Source: Candidatus Nanoanaerosalina archaeon (lineage in GTDB: Archaea; Nanohalarchaeota; Nanosalinia; Nanosalinales; Nanoanaerosalinaceae). Taken from it: a DNA stretch of 33,215 bases. The translations under genes were made by a program, and so were the position numbers. The notes under the pieces were generated by a model, which was not told the origin of the DNA, did not search any database, and saw nothing but the letters and a program-made list of their open reading frames with translations. Each line of letters starts with the position of its first letter. Position 1 is the first letter of the stretch. The stretch is from NCBI GenBank assembly GCA_022729275.1, contig JALDAH010000003.1, positions 1-33,215 on the forward strand, written 5' to 3'. Below, in pieces: positions 17,135-22,107 of the stretch.

Positions 17135-17497
17135 ATGAGTTATACAGAATTTGACGTCCCAGAAAGTCTTGAGGAAAAGACATACGAGGCAATCGAGAAA
17201 GCAAGGGACACTGGAAAAATCAGGATTGGAACGAATGAAACAACGAAATCTATCGAGAGAGATAATACGGACATAGTGGTTATAGCAGGAGATGTCGAAC
17301 CTGCAGAAATAGTTATGCACATACCAGCTCTTTGTGGAGAAAAGGATATAACATACACTTTTGTGGGAAGCAAAGAAGAACTGGGTATGGCAGCAGGAAT
17401 AAATGTACAGACTGCTACAGTAGCTATCTCAGATTCAGGGAGTGCAAAGGATGACGTTGAAGAAATAATAGAAAAAATAAAAGAATTAAAGGAGTGA
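17135..17497 (+). CDS. rpl7ae: 50S ribosomal protein L7Ae (also k-turn-binding RNP protein)
   Basis: 120 aa. In archaea it is a ribosomal protein and also the core protein of box C/D and H/ACA RNPs and of RNase P, binding kink-turns. Diagnostic segments: ARDTGKIRIGTNETTKSIER (the RNA-contact motif GTNETTK), VVIAGDVEPAEIVMHIPALC, TYTFVGSKEELGMAAGI and the conserved hydrophobic loop around VQTATVAI. AGAGGTG precedes the start by 10 nt. First gene of the L7Ae-S28e-L24e operon, a conserved archaeal arrangement, with 6 nt to rps28e. Confidence 0.96.
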   Translation: MSYTEFDVPESLEEKTYEAIEKARDTGKIRIGTNETTKSIERDNTDIVVIAGDVEPAEIVMHIPALCGEKDITYTFVGSKEELGMAAGINVQTATVAISDSGSAKDDVEEIIEKIKELKE

Positions 17498-17503
17498 TGA
17501 ACC

Positions 17504-17686
17504 ATGGCAGTACCAGCAAAAGTTGTTCAGATACTGAGAAATAGTGGAGCTAGAGGCATCTACAAGATAAGGTGTAAAGTGATTGAGGGCGAAGAAGAAG
17601 GAAAGATTCTTGTCAGGAACGTAATGGGCCCTGTAAGAGAGGACGATGTTCTTATGCTCAGAGAAACAAGGATGGAGGGAAGATAA
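17504..17686 (+). CDS. rps28e: 30S ribosomal protein S28e
   Basis: 60 aa, a complete small OB-fold protein of the small subunit near the mRNA exit. The sequence AVPAKVVQILRNSGARG...RCKVIEG...GKILVRNVMGPVREDD and the ending LMLRETRMEGR is diagnostic: LRETEREARRLR-type endings in other species are shortened here. GGAGTGAT lies just before the ATG and overlaps the L7Ae stop region. L24e follows after 2 nt. Confidence 0.95.
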   Translation: MAVPAKVVQILRNSGARGIYKIRCKVIEGEEEGKILVRNVMGPVREDDVLMLRETRMEGR

Positions 17687-17688
17687 TC

Positions 17689-17841
17689 ATGGAATGTGAT
17701 TACTGCAGTGATGAAGTGCCCAAGACATCTGGAAAGATGTTGGTGATGAACAGTGGCAAAAGATTATACTTTTGTTCCTCTAAATGTGAAAAGAACTGGA
17801 ATAAGGGCAGAAAACTTGGTTATACGGAAAGGGAGAAATAA
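17689..17841 (+). CDS. rpl24e: 50S ribosomal protein L24e
   Basis: A 50-aa gene read directly from the sequence: MECDYCSDEVPKTSGKMLVM, followed by a Gly-Lys turn and LYFCSSKCEKNWNKGRKLG, ending YTEREK. The zinc ribbon is complete (Cys3, Cys6, Cys29, Cys33), and FCSSKCEKN with NxxKGRKLGYT is typical of archaeal L24e. It is somewhat shorter than most homologues (about 55-70 aa). Third gene of the L7Ae operon, 2 nt after rps28e. In many archaea nucleoside diphosphate kinase follows; here tRNA-Glu does. Confidence 0.93.
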   Translation: MECDYCSDEVPKTSGKMLVMNSGKRLYFCSSKCEKNWNKGRKLGYTEREK

Positions 17842-17847
17842 ATATTC
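17837..17847 (+). promoter_or_regulatory. TATA-like box of the tRNA-Glu gene
   Basis: AAATAAATATT, overlapping the L24e stop codon and ending 17 nt before the first tRNA base. This gives the tRNA its own possible promoter, though read-through from the L7Ae operon is equally possible. Confidence 0.45.
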
Positions 17848-17864
17848 TCTCGTTTAACTTCAAT

Positions 17865-18017
17865 GCCCCGATAGTGTAGTCCGGCCAATCATCTCGGCCT
17901 TTCGAACACCAATCGGAAGAACTGAGCCATCTGTTTTTGCTCAAGACCGGATGGCGATGATCTTAAAAGAGCATGTAAAGATAGCCGAAGACCCGGGTTC
18001 AAATCCCGGTCGGGGCA
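17865..18017 (+). tRNA. tRNA-Glu(UUC) with a 78-nt intron at position 37/38
   Basis: Exon 1 is 17865-17904 and exon 2 is 17983-18017; mature length 75 nt. The acceptor stem GCCCCGA/TCGGGGC (17865-17871 with 18010-18016) is perfect, the discriminator is A, and CCA is not encoded. The D-arm GTGTAGTCCGGCCAATCA is typical of archaeal tRNA-Glu. The anticodon stem TCGGC/GCCGA closes a loop C-T-TTC-G-A, so positions 34-36 are TTC (17901-17903). The T-arm is CCGGG-TTCAAAT-CCCGG. Without the intron the anticodon stem cannot close, so splicing is required. A T-rich run follows at 18029-18039, a likely terminator. It is the only tRNA I see in the window. Confidence 0.95.
17905..17982 (+). other. tRNA-Glu intron with canonical BHB splice motif and internal hairpin
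   Basis: The splice motif fits exactly. CTTT (17899-17902) pairs with AAAG (17977-17980) as the 4-bp central helix. The 3-nt bulges are CGA (17903-17905) and ATA (17981-17983). The anticodon stem closes one side and ACA/TGT (17906-17908 with 17974-17976) the other. Cleavage after the second bulge base gives the 37/38 junction. Inside, GCCATCTG (17926-17933) pairs with CGGATGGC (17948-17955, one G-U). CTGA (17922-17925) faces GATGA (17956-17960), and AAGA (17917-17920) pairs with TCTT (17961-17964). Confidence 0.88.
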
Positions 18018-18155
18018 TAATATCCATCATTTTTATTTTCTGAACTGATCGAGTTATTAACATCCTTTTCCAATTTAATGATGTAGTCTCTAGATTTTTT
18101 CCGAACCAAGAACTGCTCAAAATCACAGGATTGTTACTATCAAAAAGTTATTAAA

Positions 18156-18166
18156 TAACGCTGTTA
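18156..18166. promoter_or_regulatory. putative operator, TAACGCTGTTA (site 1)
   Basis: Palindromic TAAC/GTTA half-sites with the same spacing as the sites before nucS and lhr, one base different in the core. It overlaps the 3' end of the TATA-like TTATTAAATAA (18149-18159) and ends 11 nt before the ATG at 18178, a position expected to block transcription if bound. Confidence 0.5.
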
Positions 18167-18177
18167 AATTTTTGTTT

Positions 18178-18996
18178 ATGCTTGACAAAGCTTCTTTTTC
18201 AGGAAAGGTTACCAAATATTTAGGAGGTTTACTCACTGGAATAGGGCTCTTAGGAGCAGTTTTTACTGGAAATATTGTGGCAGAAGGTTCTGAAAATATA
18301 CATAAAATGGAAGAGAAGGAACAAATCGAGATGCATTATAAGGATAGAATAGATTATGGTAACGCTATAAATAACGGACTTGATCTGAAAACAGTATTTT
18401 TAGGAGATTCTAAGGATGTTTACTCCCTGATTTTTACGGAGATAGAGATTCCTTACAGGCTAGAAGTAATGGCGGATCAAAACTTTCGGAATCGTATAAA
18501 CGAGATAACAGAATATGCCTTTGAGGAGGCAGTTAATGAGATTTACACGCTGTATTTCACGGAGGTAGATGTATCGGATGTACCGGAATTTTTGGTGAAC
18601 TTGTACGCAACAGAAGAAAGGATAATGAACAACGCGGTAGATATAACCATGGATAGAGTTTATGATAATTATGCTATTGAGCTGAAGAGGGTTGATTCAA
18701 AAAAAGTAAACGGAATTTACAAGCAGAGTTTTGAAGGGATTTACGAGTTTGAAAGAGATATTAAGTTCAGAAGAGATGGCGAATTGCTTTTTTCAAGTGA
18801 AGACATGAAAATCGGGACAGATATATACACTTGGAGATCCGAAGAATCCGAAAATATCTATTCGATTGTACTGAATTACCCAAAGCAGGATTTGGTACTA
18901 AATAATTATTCTAGCAATTTGGGAAAGTCTTCTGAAATTATCGAGATTTACAAGGGAGTTGAAAAAGATCTTGAATCCCTGATAGAATCCCTTTAA
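18178..18996 (+). CDS. exported or membrane-attached protein of unknown function
   Basis: 272 aa from the ATG at 18178; a TTG six bases upstream is less likely because the TATA-like box is only about 20 nt from the ATG, pointing to a leaderless mRNA. The N-terminus has basic residues and then a hydrophobic segment YLGGLLTGIGLLGAVFTGNI, a signal peptide or anchor. The rest is acidic and mixed helical and beta, with no Cys and no motif I recognise. It shares its promoter palindrome with nucS and lhr, so it may belong to the same stress response. Otherwise unknown. Confidence 0.7.
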   Translation: MLDKASFSGKVTKYLGGLLTGIGLLGAVFTGNIVAEGSENIHKMEEKEQIEMHYKDRIDYGNAINNGLDLKTVFLGDSKDVYSLIFTEIEIPYRLEVMADQNFRNRINEITEYAFEEAVNEIYTLYFTEVDVSDVPEFLVNLYATEERIMNNAVDITMDRVYDNYAIELKRVDSKKVNGIYKQSFEGIYEFERDIKFRRDGELLFSSEDMKIGTDIYTWRSEESENIYSIVLNYPKQDLVLNNYSSNLGKSSEIIEIYKGVEKDLESLIESL

Positions 18997-19011
18997 TATA
19001 ACACTGTTATA
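18997..19011. promoter_or_regulatory. putative operator, TATAACACTGTTATA (site 2, nucS promoter)
   Basis: A perfect inverted repeat with 7-base arms around a central C, starting right after the stop codon of the previous gene. It ends 8 nt before TATAAG (19020-19025), the probable TATA box of nucS, whose ATG follows 24 nt later. The same 15 bases recur at 22051-22065. Confidence 0.65.
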
Positions 19012-19049
19012 CTTTTTATTATAAGATTGAATCCTAAATATAGGTAGTT

Positions 19050-19838
19050 ATGGAAGAGTTTTTCAGTGATCCGTCACTTGACACTGTTGAAGAAGTGCTT
19101 TCAGAGTACATCTCAAGGCCTTTTTTAGTTATTGTTTCTGGAGACTGTTCTGTGAATTATCAGGGCAGAGCCAAGTCAAAGCTTGATGCCGGACAGAGGA
19201 TTTTGATGATTAAGCAGGATAATGCTTTGCTTGTACATGGACCTGAGAATTATCAGCCCAAGAACTGGCAGCCACAAACGGATGAGTTTGAAATTAGGAA
19301 GGAGTCCGGAAAACTGGTATTGGTCTCAAGAAGATTTAATCCGAAGGAAGTAGTTGAGATACGTTTTGATTCCGTTGAGATGATTTTTGTCACCAGACTT
19401 GTGGACGAGAGAGATCTTGTGGTGAGAGGTCATGAAGTTGATATACACGAAGCTATTGAGAGAGATCCTAGCATAGTTGAGGAGGGTTTATGTGTTATAG
19501 AAAGGGAGAAAGAGACGGATGCTGGGTTTATAGATGTTTTTGCTAGAGGAGATGAAAACGAACTTGTTGTCATCGAGGTCAAGAGAAACCCTGACCACAA
19601 CTCTGTTCTCCAGTTGTCCAGGTACATGGATGAGGTTGAAAAGGAGTTTCCATCTAGAAGACTAAGAGGGATACTTGTGGCTCCTAAAGCCTCTGAAAAC
19701 GTTATAAATTACCTTAAAAAGAGAGATCTGGAGTTCGTAGAAATAAAGATGGAGGATGTCATACCCTCCTATGAAAAGTTCGCTCAAAGCCAGTTAAGCC
19801 TTGGACAGTTCGGGAATTCCTATAAAAAAGGAGATTAA
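19050..19838 (+). CDS. nucS: mismatch-specific endonuclease NucS (EndoMS)
   Basis: 262 aa, full length. NucS cuts both strands at mismatches in archaea lacking MutS/MutL and also acts on branched DNA. The N-terminal DNA-binding domain has RPFLVIVSGDCSVNYQGRA and DNALLVHGPENYQPKNWQP. The C-terminal RecB-like nuclease has catalytic Asp162 in AGFIDVFA, ELVVIEVKR with Glu176 and Lys178, and Gln188 in VLQLSRYMDE. The last residues contain QLSLGQF (248-254), matching the PCNA-binding PIP-box Q-x-x-L-x-x-F. The promoter palindrome 18997-19011 is shared with lhr. The final 4 bases overlap a leftward 53-aa gene. Confidence 0.95.
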   Translation: MEEFFSDPSLDTVEEVLSEYISRPFLVIVSGDCSVNYQGRAKSKLDAGQRILMIKQDNALLVHGPENYQPKNWQPQTDEFEIRKESGKLVLVSRRFNPKEVVEIRFDSVEMIFVTRLVDERDLVVRGHEVDIHEAIERDPSIVEEGLCVIEREKETDAGFIDVFARGDENELVVIEVKRNPDHNSVLQLSRYMDEVEKEFPSRRLRGILVAPKASENVINYLKKRDLEFVEIKMEDVIPSYEKFAQSQLSLGQFGNSYKKGD

Positions 19839-19996
19839 CTGTCTTTTTCCTTCTTTCCTTTCTTGGAAATCTTGGTCCTGTCCACGAGCTGAGTCTTGAC
19901 TTTTTCCAGTATAACTATTGTTGTTGCAAGGTCAAAGTTCGAGTTTGTATTTATCTTTCCTTCTTCATCTACTTCGATCTCGATTTTTTGAGTCAT
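19835..19996 (-). CDS. small (53-aa) hypothetical protein
   Basis: Found by reading the minus strand between nucS and the next gene. It starts MTQKIEIEVDEEGKINT, continues with a helical SNFDLATTIVILEKVKTQL, and ends in a strongly basic tail (KISKKGKKEKD). AGGAT is placed about 5 nt before the ATG at 19996. The pattern of a two-strand start, an amphipathic helix and a basic tail looks like a genuine small protein rather than chance, but I know no family. It overlaps the end of nucS by 4 bases on the opposite strand. Confidence 0.6.
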   Translation of the reverse strand: MTQKIEIEVDEEGKINTNSNFDLATTIVILEKVKTQLVDRTKISKKGKKEKDS

Positions 19997-20086
19997 CGTT
20001 ATCCTATAAAAATTCGTGTTTTAAGTTTAAGTAAATTGTATTTTAAGCCATTTTTTATAAACTAGTTCTTTCAAATTGTTTTTTAG

Positions 20087-20410
20087 GTGATAAAACTGCC
20101 TAAAGAAAGAAACCCTATACTTGTACTGGTATTCACGCTGATAACCTTTGGAATATATGGGATCTACTGGATGTATCAAGTATTCAAGCAGGTACTTGAC
20201 CAGGATGAGAGCCCGATTCTGTGGCTTTTAGGGATGATGGTTCCTATCCTTAACTTTGTGATCTTATGGAAATTCTGCCAAAAAGTAGAGGATTATTCAG
20301 GTGGAGAACACGATGGAATTATACTATTCATTCTCTATGTGGTATTCGCACCTGCAGCAATCATCTTAATCCAGATGGATCTGAACAAAGGACTAAAAAT
20401 GAAGGGTTAA
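20087..20410 (+). CDS. DUF4234-like membrane protein
   Basis: 107 aa from a GTG at 20087. RNPILVLVFTLITFGIYGIYWMYQ is the hallmark of DUF4234 (a Thr-x-Gly-x-Tyr-x-x-Tyr-Trp first helix). Two further hydrophobic helices follow: SPILWLLGMMVPILNFVILW and GIILFILYVVFAPAAIILIQ. The function of the family is unknown. A TATA-like TTTTTTATAA at 20051-20060 is about 27 nt before the GTG, so the mRNA is nearly leaderless. A hairpin plus T-run ends the gene. Confidence 0.8.
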   Translation: MIKLPKERNPILVLVFTLITFGIYGIYWMYQVFKQVLDQDESPILWLLGMMVPILNFVILWKFCQKVEDYSGGEHDGIILFILYVVFAPAAIILIQMDLNKGLKMKG

Positions 20411-20440
20411 GCATCCCTTCATATTTTTTCTTATTTTTTT
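20399..20440 (+). terminator. intrinsic-type terminator: 8-bp hairpin followed by T-runs
   Basis: ATGAAGGG (20399-20406) pairs perfectly with CCCTTCAT (20415-20422) around an 8-nt loop, and is followed by two T-tracts (20425-20429, 20434-20440). The stem overlaps the last codons of the DUF4234 gene. Archaeal terminators normally need only the T-run, so this bacterial-looking form stands out. Confidence 0.65.
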
Positions 20441-20499
20441 CCTTGACCAAAAACCTCCCATTCCTTTTTTATATGTATTCACGTAATAGTAGTATATCT

Positions 20500-21657
20500 A
20501 TGGATTATGATGGTGAATACTCAGAAAAAGAAGATATATTGTTACATCATATGCACTCGATGTCATCCTCTTATGGAGAAAAATTAGTTGAAGAAGATAT
20601 TAATGGAGAAAAAAGCTTTAATGATTTCATAGAGGACGTATACAAGGACGGTAAATTTGAAGGCAACCATTTCATAGATTATTTTCAGATAAGAAAGAGA
20701 GTTGATAAAGATCTTAATTTGATCTTTAATGATACAACACACCGCATTAAAGAGGATAAATCCTATGATTTTCTCTATGAAAAAGTTAAGGAGGAAAACG
20801 GAGAATTCAGAAAGTTCAACAGACATGTATACTTCGAAATAAATGGGAAGGAAGCAGCAGTCATAAACTCTTCAGAGGTAGAGGTATCTGATTTTGGACA
20901 TGAAAGAAGCCATTTCACGGTTACCGGACTTGAAATGGGTTACGAGGAATACAAGGACATGACTTTGGATCAACTCACAGACCTTGCAAAAGAAGCTGAA
21001 ATGACTTCTGTAGCTCATCCCTACATGCCATTCTTCCAAACCGGCAAAGAACTTTTGTATGGGTTTCTCGATGAGACAAAGAAAGGAGAGTTCAAAGCGG
21101 CAATAAATTATGCTAAAGGTTACTTCCCGCTTGGAAACAAATTGACGAGGGGAGAAATACAGAAATACAATCCACTAAAAAAGTTTATAGATAGTAAAAG
21201 TGAGAAACTACCAAACTTTTTAACCGAACAGCTGAGAATCGATGAGGATTTGAAGGAGTTAGCAAAAAAATACGATTTACCTCTTATACCCGAAATAGAT
21301 GGGCATTCGATGGTACCAAAAAAACTACAGGGGTCTGCTCTGCTAAAGGATTCTGCCATGAAAGAACTTAGAGAGGGAGAGTTTCCCATGGAAAAAATAT
21401 TTGATGTTGAATTGGTTGATTACGGCAAGAAAGGAATTTCGATCCCTGAGTTTGTAAGGATGTATTCAGAAGTTTTTCCAGGTATGAAATATGAGAAAGG
21501 TTCGAAGAAAGGTTTGAAGGAGAGAATACTTTCTCCTATATTCAACTACTATCCTGAAGAATACATAGAAGATTTCTACAAATCTCTCGAATCATTGAAA
21601 GATGTCAGTGTAGAAGACATCAGAGAGAATTCTTATGATATCATAAAAAATAATTAG
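20500..21657 (+). CDS. PHP-domain-like metal-dependent hydrolase
   Basis: 385 aa from the ATG at 20500; the open frame extends farther left but through the preceding gene. TTTTTATAT at 20466-20474 is about 26 nt before this ATG, which fits a leaderless mRNA; an ATG at 20473 lies inside that box. PHP-like signatures: ILLHHMHSMSS near the N-terminus (His-x-His), TVTGLEM, TSVAHPYMPFF, and IPEIDGHSMVPK. Phosphoesterase activity is the family expectation; substrate unknown. The region between the first two motifs (about 130 residues) is longer than in small PHP proteins. Ends close to the convergent thioredoxin gene. Confidence 0.65.
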   Translation: MDYDGEYSEKEDILLHHMHSMSSSYGEKLVEEDINGEKSFNDFIEDVYKDGKFEGNHFIDYFQIRKRVDKDLNLIFNDTTHRIKEDKSYDFLYEKVKEENGEFRKFNRHVYFEINGKEAAVINSSEVEVSDFGHERSHFTVTGLEMGYEEYKDMTLDQLTDLAKEAEMTSVAHPYMPFFQTGKELLYGFLDETKKGEFKAAINYAKGYFPLGNKLTRGEIQKYNPLKKFIDSKSEKLPNFLTEQLRIDEDLKELAKKYDLPLIPEIDGHSMVPKKLQGSALLKDSAMKELREGEFPMEKIFDVELVDYGKKGISIPEFVRMYSEVFPGMKYEKGSKKGLKERILSPIFNYYPEEYIEDFYKSLESLKDVSVEDIRENSYDIIKNN

Positions 21658-21680
21658 TATTCAGGATTTAACGATATCCA

Positions 21681-21983
21681 TCAATTCATCCATTCCTTTA
21701 TATTCTCTTTTTTCATCATACCGATTTCCTGTCCCTTGACATCTCCTTTTTCCATCTTGATAAAAGTGGGAACAGATCTTATACCATAAGTATTTGTGAG
21801 GTTCTGTTCTTCACCTATGTTTACTTTTCCAAAGTTTATGTCCTCCATCTCCTCCGATGCTTCTTTGAAGACAGGTTTCATTTTTTTGCAAGGCGCACAC
21901 CAAGGAGCCCAGAAATCGATTATCCATTTACCATTCTTTGTCTCTTCTTCAAAATTTTTCTCTGTCAATTTTTTTACTGGCAT
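21681..21983 (-). CDS. trxA: thioredoxin
   Basis: 100 aa from the ATG at 21983, chosen because MPVKKLTEKNFEEE is the usual thioredoxin N-terminus; an in-frame ATG at 22016 would add 11 residues and is better spaced from the TATA-like TTTTTTAAAAAG, so it is a real alternative. Active site DFWAPWCAPCKKMKPVF with Cys29 and Cys32 (CAPC instead of the common CGPC), then FGKVNIGEEQNL, YGIRSVPTFI with the cis-Pro, and a final helix. A cytoplasmic disulfide reductase or chaperone-like role is expected. Diverges from lhr across the palindromic element at 22047-22069. Confidence 0.92.
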   Translation of the reverse strand: MPVKKLTEKNFEEETKNGKWIIDFWAPWCAPCKKMKPVFKEASEEMEDINFGKVNIGEEQNLTNTYGIRSVPTFIKMEKGDVKGQEIGMMKKENIKEWMN

Positions 21984-22046
21984 GAAAAACAGATTTTGAT
22001 ATGAATTTTTTAACATTTTAGGTTGTGAAAAATCAAAACTTTTTAA

Positions 22047-22069
22047 AAAATATAACACTGTTATATTTT
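22047..22069. promoter_or_regulatory. putative operator (site 3) between trxA and lhr, 11-base arms
   Basis: Contains the same TATAACACTGTTATA as before nucS (22051-22065), and here the symmetry extends four more base pairs each side (AAAA/TTTT): 23 bp, perfect, centred on C22058. It ends 13 nt (core) before TATAAG (22079-22084), the lhr TATA box; the lhr ATG is 23 nt further on. On the other strand it abuts the trxA TATA-like sequence, so it could control both genes. Confidence 0.7.
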
Positions 22070-22107
22070 GGATGTATTTATAAGATTTTGAAATAAATTG
22101 GGAGTCT

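Noticed and set aside
18041..18090. CTGA twice (near 18040 and 18045) and ATGATGT (18078-18084) after tRNA-Glu, suggesting a box C/D guide RNA.
   Set aside because: The boxes are in the wrong order, the C box is imperfect, and no D box follows at a proper distance.
17941..18126. Open frame of 61 codons on the minus strand across tRNA-Glu.
   Set aside because: It runs through the tRNA exon and intron, which are clearly an RNA gene; the protein looks random.
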